From contig LSRX01001087.1 of NCBI GenBank assembly GCA_001939145.1, forward strand, positions 177,529-241,528: a stretch of DNA of 64,000 nucleotides, in the 5' to 3' direction. This document shows positions 43,618 through 53,587 of the stretch, piece after piece. A model generated the notes under the pieces. The model saw nothing but the letters and a program-made list of their open reading frames with translations. It had not been told where the DNA came from and ran no database searches. Made by a program: the position numbers and the translations under genes. The DNA is from Symbiodinium microadriaticum. Its lineage: Eukaryota > Sar > Dinophyceae > Suessiales > Symbiodiniaceae. Numbering within the stretch: position 1 is the stretch's first letter; each line of letters begins with the position of its first letter.

Positions 43618-43662
43618 CATATATATATATATATATATATATTTATTTATTTATTTATAACA
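43618..43662. repeat. (TA)n then (TTTA)n microsatellite
   Basis: A short TA run followed by TTTA repeats. A similar TA/AATA run lies at 44250-44292. Confidence 0.9.
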
Positions 43663-43987
43663 GGGGGTCTAGGGAAAGTTTAGGGTTTAGCGTTTCATTT
43701 AGGGCTTGCAGGGCTTGTGATAGAAGGATATAGAAGGTATATGGGAGCTTCAGAAACAAGTAACGGAACCCCAACACAGACCTGCAACAGCAAGATCCTT
43801 AACGCAAGGCCCCAACATGAAAAAGGAATCCGCAAAGATCCCTCCTGATGTTAAGGGTCCTTCTGTTCACACCCCTTGGCCATAAACCCTACGAGGGTCC
43901 AGGGTGTAAAATAAGGTTCTTGACAGTTCGAAGGGTGTAGTGATGTATGTATATCATAGTATAAATGACAGTGCGAAGAGCCCATAT

Positions 43988-45471
43988 CTAGTTGTTGTTC
44001 GGGGTCCTGTCAGGAATGGCCTGGTAGTTGTCCACGTGCCAGTTCGTACTTATGTACACCAGCTTGTCCGCAATGTCGGCAGGCAACACCAACTGAAGGA
44101 GGACGCGGGAATATCCTCAGTGCTTGGCATATGGAGCGGCTAACCTTTGGGTGTGACTATAAAGGGGGGGTTACAGTTCCACCAAACGGTTAAACGTTAG
44201 CTACTCTACTACACAGGCTTCGTGGGGTTGCAGAAAAACCCTCTCTTTGGGTTATATATTATATATATAAATAAATATATATATATATATATGTACTGAA
44301 ACGACACTTGGAGATTTAGGGTTAAGTGTATGTGGCCTTTAAGTTGCCTGAATAATAATAGGGGCACAGGGCGAATATCTAGGCACTTCAAGAAGAAACA
44401 CAACTCCTTCAACCCTAAACCCTAACAACAGCCCGGTCTCCAATGAATGTACGCGGGTCTAGCTGACAAGGATTCGCAGCCAGCTGCTTGGCTTTCCGCC
44501 TGGAGGGTTGGGAGATTTCGGGCCAAGTAATCATGTCTTCGAAATAGAAACCTTAAAAGTTACCAGAAACCTTCAAAGCTACGGTAGTTCTCCTAGGCTT
44601 GCCCATGATAAATGATAACTAGAGTAGAAAACCCACAGAGGCATACTCCAATTGCTTAAGGCTGGCACCCCTAAACCCTAAACCGTTGGCGGAGATAAGT
44701 TTAGGGCGCCTTGTCCCCAAGCTCGCCACTTCATCTAGGTCGAGCCGGCGTGCTGGTGCAAATGGCTCAGCTGTTCCTTAGGAGCTGAGTACCAGGGATT
44801 TTTTGGGGTTTGGGGGATTTGGGCTTTAAGATTTTAGGGTTTTAGGGTTTAGGCCAGAAAAAAATAAAAAAAGATAACCTTCTTAACTGTTTTAGCATGA
44901 AATAAGCAGAAAAAGAATAACATTGCCTCATTAAGTTAGAATTAGAATGGCTTATACAAACTCGAAAAAGTAAAGTTTAAAAGCCACCTACTCTGCTACT
45001 AACTAACAGGCTCCCCTCCAACACGTCTCGAAGATGTTGGTGTGCTCAGACTCCATCGGCAGCCGATAGTACGCCACGCACTGCAGAAGGGACTGGAGAT
45101 TCCGAAGCCTGGGTTCTTGCTAAGGGATTTAATTTAAGTTACCATCATAAGAAACCATAGTATTTACTATAGGTCCCTATTATGGTAACTTTAAGTTACT
45201 ATCATAAGAAACCATAGTATTTACTATAGGNTTTCGGGGTTTTTCCCGGGGCTAGTCTAGGAGTTAGAGGTGCCATTCATGATCCTACTATCTGCAGGGT
45301 CTGTTTGAGTCTATTTGAGGATGCCTATTATGGTAACTTAAAGTTACTATCATAAGAAACCATAGTATTTACTATAGGTCCCTATTATGGTAACTTAAAT
45401 TAAGTCCTTTAACAAGAACCCGGAAGCTTCGTGCGCACATCCTCGGAAACGCGTAGCTTCTCCGGCATGAT
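43988..45471 (-). CDS. Multi-exon gene, unknown protein; one intron is exactly an inverted-repeat element
   Basis: Exon 45423-45471 (after CCTCCAG) reads IMPEKLRVSEDVRTKL. Exon 45008-45108 (after CCAGGCTTC) reads NLQSLLQCVAYYRLPMESE, then HTNIFETCWRGA. Exon 43988-44115 (after CACTGAG) reads YSRVLLQLVLPADIADKLV, then YISTNWHVDNYQAIPDRT, and ends PNNN at TAG. The introns at 44210 and 45007 begin with the shared motif GTAGTAGAGTAGC / TAGCAGAGTAGG. The 314-bp gap between the first two exons is filled by the element at 45113-45419, and joining KL to RNLQ keeps frame. An exon between 44215 and 45000 may be missing. The family was not recognised. Confidence 0.55.
45113..45419. mobile_element. Composite inverted-repeat element forming an intron
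   Basis: The outer arms GTTCTTGCTAAGGGATTTAA and the complement ending CCTTTAACAAGAAC bound it. Inside, a module of about 55 bp (TTACTATCATAAGAAACCAT, then AGTATTTACTATAGG and CCTATTATGGTAACTT) is present three times around a unique GC-rich core at 45231-45325. An ambiguous base is at 45231. Flanking CCGAAGC and CCGGAAGC look like a target duplication. It fills the gap between two coding exons of the gene above. Confidence 0.8.
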
Positions 45472-45489
45472 CTGGAGGGATCGTAGGGT

Positions 45490-45655
45490 CGTAGGGCTTA
45501 GGGTTTAGGAGTTTAGGGGTTTAGGGGTTTATGGGTTTAGAGGTTTAGGGGTTTAGGGTTTAGAGGTTTAGGGGTTTAGAGGTTTAGGGGTTTAGGGGTT
45601 TAGGGTTTAGAGGTTTAGAGGTTTAGGGGTTTAGGGGTTTAGGGTTTGTAGGGTG
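45490..45655. repeat. Telomere-like TTTAGGGG/TTTAGAGG block
   Basis: Nearly continuous eight-base variants GGTTTAGG and GGTTTAGA over 160 bp. It is located just upstream (minus-strand sense) of the first recognised exon of the gene at 43988-45471. Confidence 0.85.
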
Positions 45656-45940
45656 TGTAAGCGCTATAGGGTAAGAAGGTTGACATGCCCAACCCACAGA
45701 GTCAGATCTGATGGTTCCCATCGGCAATCCAGGCCCTGCTTGAAATCCAAAACCTATTCCACACCCCCAGCAGAAGCTCAAAAGGAATTGATGAAGCCGT
45801 TCCCGGTCCCCAAACTCGTCATGCAGAAGCCTGAATAATTAGCACACTTAGCCTGCATAAATGGTACAGCTATTCCGTTATAGTCCGGAAATAAGTATTG
45901 TTTGACACACCTCCAGACCTAATTAGTAGGGCCTCTGTAC

Positions 45941-46081
45941 TCAATCCTCAAGAATTGAGGTTAAGACCACCTCGTGAAGAGGTGCCCGGAAATCTGCCCC
46001 AGTGTGGAGTGTCTCCAAAAACTCGGATCTCAAATCGGAGAATCCTGCATTTCCTGGGCAGCACACGGCTTCAAAAAAGCG
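45941..46081 (-). CDS. Coding exon with C-terminal stop, unknown
   Basis: The minus strand reads AVCCPGNAGFSDLRSEFLET, then LHTGADFRAPLHEVVLTSIL, and ends ED at TGA (45941). It is a natural 46-codon stretch. A plus frame (45898-46125) is also open but less natural. Confidence 0.45.
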   Translation of the reverse strand, partial: RFFEAVCCPGNAGFSDLRSEFLETLHTGADFRAPLHEVVLTSILED

Positions 46082-46539
46082 GCTGTTTACGCTATCGCAC
46101 TCGGACTAGCCAGATGAGGTCCTAAGCAAACTTGAGGTAGGGTTAGGCAGGGGTTTGAGGTCTAGGGTTTCACGCTTTGCATTGCAGTCGGTACTTGGCG
46201 CGAAGAACCCTATTCTAAACAAGTGGGGTAACCCATTCTGTAGTATCGTCAGAATCCTAATAGTTTAATAGTTGGTCCCATATCTGAAAACACCCTATGG
46301 GCAAACGACCATCGAACACCCAGAACCGAATCCAAAACCACCCCTGGTTTTGCTGCTCGTCAGTGGGTTTGGGGCCGCTATAAGGGCTTAACGAGGGTCT
46401 TCTGGCGTTTATCGTTCTTTGGACTTCCCAAAGACTCCAACCCCGTTAAAGTGTGCAACCTCATATAACCCCTTCTTTTGAACCCAGACTCTGCCAATCA
46501 GCTGCTCATATAACTCCTATAAACCCTAAACCCTAAAAT

Positions 46540-46850
46540 TAGTGGAATCCTCCATGGCTGTGCGCTGGCTTGAGGCTTCTCCATCTCTGACCATCTGTCA
46601 TGCTGCTCAGCTTTGCTGCTTCTTTCTTTCAAACCCTGAATCCTAAGCGCTGAATCCTAAAGCCTAAGCCCTAAACCCTAAATCCTAAAGCCTAAACCCT
46701 TAAATCCTAAAGCCTAAGCCCTAAATCCTAAATCCTAAACCTCTAAACCCCTTTTTGCATCCGGGCTTGGAGAGTCGGCCGGGAAAGGTCAGGGAATTGT
46801 TGTGACTTGCATCTGATTATTGGAGCAAGCATCTCAAGGGTTTCAAGAGA
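46540..46850 (-). CDS. Two candidate exons separated by a telomere-like block
   Basis: Segment about 46760-46845 reads LEMLAPIIRCKSQQFPDLSR. Segment about 46545-46620 reads EAAKLSSMTDGQRWRSLKPA. The DNA between (46630-46755) is CCTAAATCC/CCCTAAA repeat, which would be the intron. Exact limits are unknown. Confidence 0.35.
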
Positions 46851-47019
46851 AGCAAGGGTCCCTCAAGCTATTCATGAGAGACTGACCTCTAAACCCCTAA
46901 ACCCTAAATCCTAAACCCTCAAAGGGGCTTTGAGGACAGCAAGATTCCCCAGACCTTACACCCGTTTCCTCCTCGAGCTTTGGATGGAAGTCAGTGGAGC
47001 CAGGGTTGGGGCCGCGGTT

Positions 47020-47760
47020 TAAGGTTTTGGGGTTTAGGGTTTAGGGCTTTCGGGTTGTGGGGTTTAGGGTTTAGGGGTTTAGGGTTTAGGGGTCTAGGGT
47101 TTGGGGTTTGGGGTTTTGGGTCTCTCTCTCTCTCTCTCTCCCTCTCTCTCGCTGTCTTTCTTTGTTATAACATGCTACACGACTAAGTCTGCTCAGACTT
47201 GCCTGTGTTAAGTTAGCTTGAGGACTCAAATTAGGGGTCTTACACTCAGACTGTGTGCATTGGGTTATATCTGCAAACACAACAATGTGCACACATTTTT
47301 TAAATCGCCATTTTGGTTGGGCCACTCAACAAAAGCATGTTCCTTTCAACCTGCCTACAAGCAGCTGACCACAGTGCCTAGGATTTGGCGGGGTTCAGCT
47401 TTTGTCGGATGTGTTGGTCTAGGGTTCAAGATTTAGGGTAAAGGGTAAGGGTATAGGGTTTAGGCTTAGGGTTTAAGATTTAGGGTAAAGGGGTAACAAG
47501 GCCTGGTTACAAGCAAATCCAGTACTCAAAAGTCTGAATTCGCAGGGCCTCAGGCCCAAGAGACCCGAATCCTCAAAACTTGCCTGGCAGCCTTGATCTT
47601 GGTGGTCGGAACTGTTGAATGTTGCATGTAATGAGGTGGCAGATGTAAAGCAGTTGGCAGTTTTGTGTTAGAAGGAGGTTGCAGGGGTTGCCACCCCAGC
47701 GGCTGTACACGAAATAATTTTTGTTTGATCGCATATGATCCTTCCTTTCTCCACATTATG
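47020..47760 (-). CDS. Weak coding segments around a (TC)n tract
   Basis: Minus frames 47170-47325 (WRFKKCVHIVVFADITQC) and 47550-47756 (YAIKQKLFRVQPLGWQPL) are plausible. A TC microsatellite lies at 47121-47150 and TTTAGGG blocks lie at 47030-47110 and 47410-47490. Low support. Confidence 0.25.
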
Positions 47761-47799
47761 GGAGCTATGGAATAATTGCTTATTCACGTGATCTTTCTT

Positions 47800-48320
47800 T
47801 CTCTACACTAGGAGTTAGGAGTAAGGGGACCCTTGGGGATTGATAGACCCTCTCAATAAAGTCCTTTGTAAGAGAGCTTTAAGTAGGGTTAAGAAGGGTC
47901 CCCCTTTAAGGGGGTCTCCCTAAAACTGCCGAGGATACCCTATGAGAGGGAACGGTCTAGAACGCAACTGGGGGGCTGAGTACTCTGGCCAAAAAAGGTT
48001 AGCCTATGTTCGGCCCGAAAGGTTAGAGGTTACCTACTCAGCCCCTAAACCCTAATAGAGGCCCTAAACCCTAATAGAGGCCCTAAACCCTAATAGAGGC
48101 CCTAAGTAGTAGGATCCTTATTATAAGGACCCCCAAAATAAGGTACCCCCCCCCTATTTTTCGGAAAGTCCCAAAAAGCCATCTAGGGCTCCTTTAAAGG
48201 NNNNNNNNNNNNNNNNNNNNNNNTTCGGAAAGTCCCCAAAAAAGAAAAGGATGCCTCCAGCGACACCCAGTCCGAGAATCCTGTGAGGCCATGCCGGCGA
48301 GAATGCATCAGCTGCCCCCA
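47800..48320. other. Repeat-rich stretch with an assembly gap
   Basis: GGGACCCTTGGGG and complementary GGGTCCCCCTTTAAGGGGGT words lie at 47830-47925. A shared intron-start motif on the minus strand (GGGCTGAGTAGGTAACCTC) lies at about 48045. A 19-bp unit CCCTAAACCCTAATAGAGG is repeated three times at 48049-48104. An inverted-repeat element of the TTTCCGAAAAT family follows, cut by 23 unknown bases at 48201-48223. Confidence 0.6.
48109..48237. mobile_element. Inverted-repeat element, GGTTTCCGAAAAT family, interrupted by gap
   Basis: TAGTAGGATCCTTATTATAA, GGTACCCC and TTTTTCGGAAAGTCCC match the right half of the element at 23581-23730. A second TTCGGAAAGTCCCC follows the run of unknown bases, so either two copies abut or the gap hides a duplicated end. 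Confidence 0.6.
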
Positions 48321-48324
48321 GCCT

Positions 48325-48540
48325 CGGTTTCGGGTTTATAGGGTTTAGGGTTTATTGGGCTTATAGGGTTTAGGGTTTATAGGGTTTATAGGGTTTAGGG
48401 TTTATAGGGTTTAGGGTTTATAGGGATAGGGTTTATAGGGTTTATGGGGTTTATAGGGTTTATAGGGTTTTTAGGGCTTATAGGGTTTATACGGATATAG
48501 GGTTTATAGGATTTATAGGGTTTAGGGTTTAGGGCTCAGG
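48325..48540. repeat. GGGTTTATA-type telomere-like block
   Basis: About 215 bp of GGGTTTATAGGGTTTAGG variants, in which TTTATAGGG is more common than TTTAGGG. A different flavour from neighbouring blocks. Confidence 0.85.
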
Positions 48541-48589
48541 GGGGGCACCGGATTTCTGGGTCAGCGAGGCTGAGGGCTTCTAGTAAACA

Positions 48590-48684
48590 CCAAAAAGTTG
48601 AAAACTGCATTAAGGACAAGTAGTGCTGGGATTCCATATACATTAATCTTAAGGGTTGAGGCTACTGGGCTTCCAACTTTTGGG
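48590..48684. mobile_element. Inverted-repeat element, AAAAGTTGGA family, third copy
   Basis: CCAAAAAGTTGAAAAC at the left pairs with TTCCAACTTTTGGG at the right. CATTAAGG and CTTAAGGGTTGAGG lie inside, as in the 25913-26013 copy (CCTTAAGAG). Confidence 0.6.
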
Positions 48685-48994
48685 CTTCTACTGCAGGGTG
48701 TGGGGTAGAGTAGGGTTTACGGCTTACGGTCAAAGGCTTGAGGGTTAAGTGTAGGATTCGGGTGGTATTGCGACTGCTACTACTGCCACCTGCAACCTAT
48801 CGCGCTATCACTACGAAGCCACTTGAGAGAAAATCCATACCCTAATCCGAAACATCTGAAGATGGAGGTCTTTCCCAGTGAGCCCAAAACCACTCCAACA
48901 AGGCACGGCGCCTTACTAAAGCCATACTACGGATCCCTCAAAAGCTTAAGGCTTAAGACATGTTCGGACAAAAATCACGGGGGGTTGGGGCTCC

Positions 48995-50137
48995 CTAGCT
49001 CTTTGCAACCCATCCACTTGACATCTGGTCATCCTTCTGCCAGCCCTTGCTGGTCGCAGTCCCGAGCAGATTCACGTTCACCTCCATCAGCCGCTCGGGA
49101 ATACCCAGTGTAGCGAACTTCCAGTCTGGTACTGTCGTTTCCTCGGACTCAGAGCTCTAGTATAGGGGCTTTGAGCAATAGGATTATTACTTCGAAAGGG
49201 CGGGTGGCCTTGTCAATGATTGTAATCCTGTTGCGAAAGCCTTCTAGAACCCTGAGTGAAGACGTGAACCCCCCCAAACCACTAACCCCTAAGCCCCCCC
49301 CCCAGCAGCAACCAAAACTAAACCCTAAACCCCTAAACCCTAAGCCCTTTTTGAAACCGGACTTGATGACTGCCAGCATCCCTAAACCCTAAACCCCTAA
49401 ACCCGAGTGTTGCCCAAGCTTCTGGGAAGCTGGCATCTCTCCAACTCCCCAGCTCTTCGTCGAGATAGTTTGCAAACTCTGCCGCAGTTGTGAGGTTCTG
49501 CTGTCCTTACTTGGGCTTAGGGTTTAGGGTTGTGAGGTTCTGCTGTCCTTACTTGGGCTTAGGGTTTAGCGTCTAGGGCCTCTCGGGTTTAGGGCAGCCC
49601 TTTTGGGGTTCCTTTTCAACAGTCATGTACAGTTGTTAAAAAATTTTTTACAGCCAGTCTAAAGCACCCCTATTTGGGTTCTTCTTGGTAAAACCCTAAT
49701 TACTTGTCCAGTATCCTAGGTGACGTAAAGGGATTGTAGAGGGATGATGGTAGCACGCCCAGAAAGGGAAAAGGCTACCTACTTTGCTACCAAGTATCGG
49801 AGCTTGTCGTCTTCCAGCTTGGGCACGACCTCTCTGATCATGTCTGCAGCTTCTGCATAGACCAGGTCATGGCAGCTGTCATAGGTTTTTTTGCCGCTCC
49901 AATAGTTCACCTTCCAAACCTTCTTGCCAGTAGGATCGAAACCCACATCGAGCTCTCCTTCGCCCAGGATGGCATTCGTCAAATCTGCGTCCCGGACTTT
50001 CTTCCCAAGGGACACGCCCTCACACACGGAGTCTTTCTGGAGAAAGGAGGGGAACTCGTGCTCTTCTTCAAAGAAGCCAAGCCCCAGCGCCACGGTACTG
50101 ATGCGGTTGGTCGTGGCATCTCCTTTTCGGCCCGTGT
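48995..50137 (-). CDS. Multi-exon gene, unknown acidic soluble protein
   Basis: Exon 49791-50137 (after TCTCAG) is the longest strong exon outside the DHHC gene. It reads KGDATTNRISTVALGLGFFE, EHEFPSFLQKDSVCEGVSLG, then DVGFDPTGKKVWKVNYWSGK and AADMIREVVPKLEDDKLRYL, ending at GTAGCAAAGTAGGTAGCC, the shared intron start. Exon 49404-49500 reads LTTAAEFANYLDEELGSWRD, then FPEAWATLG, ending at GGTTTAGGGG. Exon 49160-49251 reads FRNRITIIDKATRPFEVIIL. Exon 48995-49156 reads SSESEETTVPDWKFATLG, then IPERLMEVNVNLLGTATSKG, and ends VAKS at TAG. A small exon near 49345-49380 (AVIKSGFKKG) may exist. I cannot name the family. Confidence 0.6.
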
Positions 50138-50422
50138 CTGAGACTCAAAGCACACCTAAAACCTCTACTCCCAGAACCAAGACCTGACCCGTGGTCTGCA
50201 TCTCTTGCTTTCAAAATCTAAATAACAGAAAAAAGGCCCCCTAATTGGCCGAAATGTACCCCCCAAAAAGATATTGATTTACAAGGAAACCCCAAAGAAA
50301 GGTATCTTTATTTGAGGACCCCTTAAAGGAACCCTATAACACCCCATACAACCCTTCTAGAACTTAACAAAACACAGGATCCCCTACAACCTAGACCCTA
50401 TACCCCTGAACCCCTAAACCCT

Positions 50423-51731
50423 CTAGAAGGCATCCGAGCCTCCAGGCCTATTCACATCCCTCCTCGCCATAACCCCGTGAGCCAGCCAGGCCATGAAGTA
50501 GCTCAAGAGGGAGCGAGTCTGGTACCTAGGCTTGGTTGCTCAAAAGGAACATAACTTCATTGAAGTTACCATATATGGGGATGTACAGTAGGTAACCGGA
50601 ACCTAGCATAACACTTGATGTTCCCTAACAGCAACACAGTAGGGCTCCTTTAATGCATCTTTCAGGATTACTACAAGGGTTGCGATTGCAGAACGTTTAT
50701 CGTTAGAACAGGATCGTGGGGTATTCAGGCTTCTCTGCAAAGTTGCTGAGCTCCCTGCTCCCGGTTAGGAACTTACTATGATGTAGAGCTTGCAGGCCGT
50801 AGGGCTGGTATGAGTGCACAAGTCAAGAGACCAAAAAATGGGTTAAAAGGTTACTAACTCAGCCATCACAGATACAATACAACCTTGTCTTTGTTGCTCT
50901 CCTCCACGCGTTCGATCTCTCGTCGAATCTCTTCCGTCCCAGGTATGAGATAAGTCCTTGCTTTCTCGGACAAACCAACGATCAAAAAAGCACAACCGTG
51001 TTAACCAACATAATGCAGCGGCCTTAAATAGTTAGAAAAGGTTCGTGGGGAATATTATACTATAGTTATAACCAGATACCCCAAAATAGTATTGGTAATT
51101 ATTTAGGCTCCTTTTTTTGCGAAGCACTTCGAAGTTCAGAGCCTGTCTGGATCAGTGCAAGGGGCCTGCTCCTGAGTGGGTCCTTCTGGTATTCCATAAA
51201 GTCATGCGCAGGAATACCATCACAGCCCAGAAAGAATAGCACACTTGGCAGCAGCAGATGGAAAAGCATGCGCCGCTCTGTGCTGCAGAGCCCTAAACCC
51301 TAAACCGGGTTACAGCTGAGAGATCGGCAAGATCTGCTCTGTAATTCAACCTTCCATTCTGCTTATCACTCACTCGGTCGAGCATGTAGGGTCCAAGCCT
51401 ACGGCATTTGAGTTCGGATCTGTGGTGTAGGGTATAGAAGCTCTCCCTTCGTAATGCAGGCTTTTTGGGATGGCCGGACTTGTATCATGGGACTTGAAGA
51501 AGGCAGCTCCGCAGGGTTTACGAGTCGAGTACCGCTGACAGGTATCCAGGAGGCTAGCCAAGCCCTGAACCCTAACCATGCTTTTTGAAGCCAGATTTCA
51601 AAACCCTGAACCCCTAGACCCAAACCTGGCTTCAGTTCGTAGAAGTTTGCTCGCCAGCTGATGCTTTTGGAAAACTGAAGCAAGCAAACAGCTGCGAGCT
51701 TGTGCGCGCACGTCCGCCACATTTGATACGG
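50423..51731 (-). CDS. Multi-exon gene, unknown protein with hydrophobic segments
   Basis: Exon 51626-51731 reads VSNVADVRAQARSCLLASVF, then QKHQLASKLLRTEA. Exon 51374-51553 reads CQRYSTRKPCGAAFFKSHDT, then PSLHYEGRAS-like text to TCSTE at a GTGAGTGATAAG donor. Exon 51128-51277 continues RRMLFHLLLPSVLFFLGCDG, a hydrophobic segment, then FMEYQKDPLRSRPLALIQTG. Exon about 50866-50942 reads EEIRREIERVEESNKDKVVL, a charged helix, and ends near the shared motif GCTGAGTTAGTAACC. Exon 50423-50518 (after TACCAG) reads RSLLSYFMAWLAHGVMARRD and ends at TAG. A second frame is open across 51400-51550. The family is unknown; a membrane protein is possible. Confidence 0.5.
51038..51115. mobile_element. AT-rich inverted-repeat element in an intron
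   Basis: GGGAATATTATACTATAGTT pairs imperfectly with CAAAATAGTATTGGTAATTA, as in the element at 32111-32190 (TATTATACTG, GTAGTATTATTGGTAAT). It lies directly after the exon ending at 51128. Confidence 0.55.
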
Positions 51732-51849
51732 CTTAGGGTTTAGGGCCTGTGGGGATTTGGGGTTTAAGGTTTAGGAAGACCAGGCACATGATTTTTAATC
51801 CCAGCTAAACCTCGTCCGTTACGGGCCTATTACTGTGGCCCATCACCAC

Positions 51850-52000
51850 TGAAAAATGCCGTGCGAAGACCCCTATCTGGCCCCAGTCCAAAACCTACAT
51901 CTTCGGAAGCTGTCGAGTTGGGCAACGTCTGCCCCAAACCGAGATGTTTTCAGCCCAGCGTCCTGAGAAAAGCGGCCTTCGCATCTTGCAAGAACAAAAC
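51850..52000 (-). CDS. Candidate exon, unknown
   Basis: The minus strand reads CEGRFSQDAGLKTSRFGADV, then AQLDSFRR, a natural stretch. Another minus frame starting MRRPLFSGRW is also open. Limits not fixed. Confidence 0.3.
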
Positions 52001-52309
52001 GAAAACGTGATCAAAACCAAGCAAAACGGAACACTCCCCTAAACGTACTGAAACTGAAACTCTACCGTAATATCTTGCACCTCAAGCCTTCAGCCCCAAA
52101 CCACAAATCCGAAAACCTTTTACAAATCTCCCAAAGCCCAAACCATGCCAATAATCTAAACCTTGAGCCCCCGTAAGTCAGAAGAGCGAAGAAGCCTAGT
52201 TACCTGCATGCTGTTTTTGGCTGTATAACCTACTACATTGGCAGTGAGACCTAGAAATTAGAAAAGCCCGTCAAGCCCCGGAGAGCCCTAAAGCACTGTC
52301 TATGAATAC

Positions 52310-52427
52310 AACTCTCTCTATGTATATAAATATATACGTATATCACATGTATGTATTCTTCTGGATACATGTGTGTATGTGTACACACACACACATATAT
52401 ATATACACACATGCATACATACAACAT

Positions 52428-52481
<54 letters not shown>

Positions 52482-52500
52482 CGTGGGTGTATGTATATCT
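52310..52500. repeat. TA/CA/GT compound microsatellite
   Basis: TATA, ACAC, CATA and GTGT tracts. No gene. Confidence 0.9.
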
Positions 52501-52547
52501 CTAGGTATCTAAAAAAAATGTGTATTTCTGTACATGTATAACCCTAG

Positions 52548-52740
52548 CCATTAGCTCCATAGTAGTTCCTTTTTGGGATTACCTTCTGGGATCCCAAATC
52601 TGGACCACAAAAAAGGAACTACTACTGTTGATGGTAGAAGTCCTGCATTACCTTAAGGACCCTAAGCTATGCGAATTATTGTAGATTCCTCATTAAGGGT
52701 GATGCAGGATTTATATCATCAACCGTAAGGAGCCTATGGG
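52548..52740. mobile_element. Nested elements: GTTGATG element inserted in a CCCATAGG element
   Basis: The outer left arm CCATTAGCTCCATAGTAGTT pairs with a right arm split in two. The first part, AAAAAGGAACTACTAC, is followed by the 97-bp GTTGATG element (52627-52723) and then by TAAGGAGCCTATGGG. In uninterrupted copies (26664-26760, 54319-54406) these two parts are joined as GGAACTACTTAGGAGCC. This shows the order of insertion and that the GTTGATG family is or was mobile. Confidence 0.85.
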
Positions 52741-52829
52741 TAGCATAGAGGTGTAAGCAACTGGGCTCTGAGGGCTAGTTGCCCGGTGCAGAGCCGCCCC
52801 GGCCAGGGCCGGGCCACTCCTTGCTTCGG

Positions 52830-53030
52830 TCGGTTGGGGGACTTGGGGTTTACGGTTTGGGGGCTGAGGTTTAGGGTTTAGGGTTTGGGGACTTAGGTTT
52901 TAGGGTTTGGGGGCTTAGGGTGTGGGGTTTTGGGTGTTTGGGTTTTGGGGTTTAGGGTTTATAGGCTTTGGGGACTTAGGGTTTAGGTTTTTGGGCGTAG
53001 GGTTTGGGGTATGGGCTTGCGGGATATATG
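52830..53030. repeat. TTTGGGG/TTTAGGG telomere-like block
   Basis: Mixed GGGTTTAGG, GGGGTTTGGGG and GGGGACTTAGG units, richer in G4 than other blocks. Confidence 0.8.
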
Positions 53031-53587
53031 GAGTTCTGCAATAGAAAAGCTATCTCTCATTCAAGCACTCGTAATGAGTGAAGGGCTCTAGGTCAAAGAT
53101 TTAACGAGAGCTTACAGGATTTGAGGGAACGGTTTGAGATTTTCTGACGATACGGGGTCTGAGGTGAAAGGCTTCTACCGACAATCTATAACGAAATATA
53201 AAAACAGTTACCTTGTTTAGGGCTTAGGGATCCTTATATACAGTCACGATCCTACTAAGCAAGGGTCCGTACTACATTCTGGGGACTTCCGAAAGTCACG
53301 AACAGCTTGTTTTGGGTGTAGGGCCGAGGTTGGGGGAAGGAGAGATCAGAGATGCAACGGTGGAGCGGGTGAAGACCCTTCGAGGGTCCCGGTGTTTCGG
53401 GGTTTGGGGGTGGCGGCCCGAAAATTGGGAGTAAGGCTAAAACAGGGTCGTTTAAGGGATCGCCATTGTCATGATGTTCTGAAATCCGGACACGGTCCTA
53501 AACCCAGAACTTCTGCACCATCCATCCGCACGAAATACTGGAACCATAAACCCTGAAACTGCCAGCTCCCGGGGCGCCTCCCCGCAC

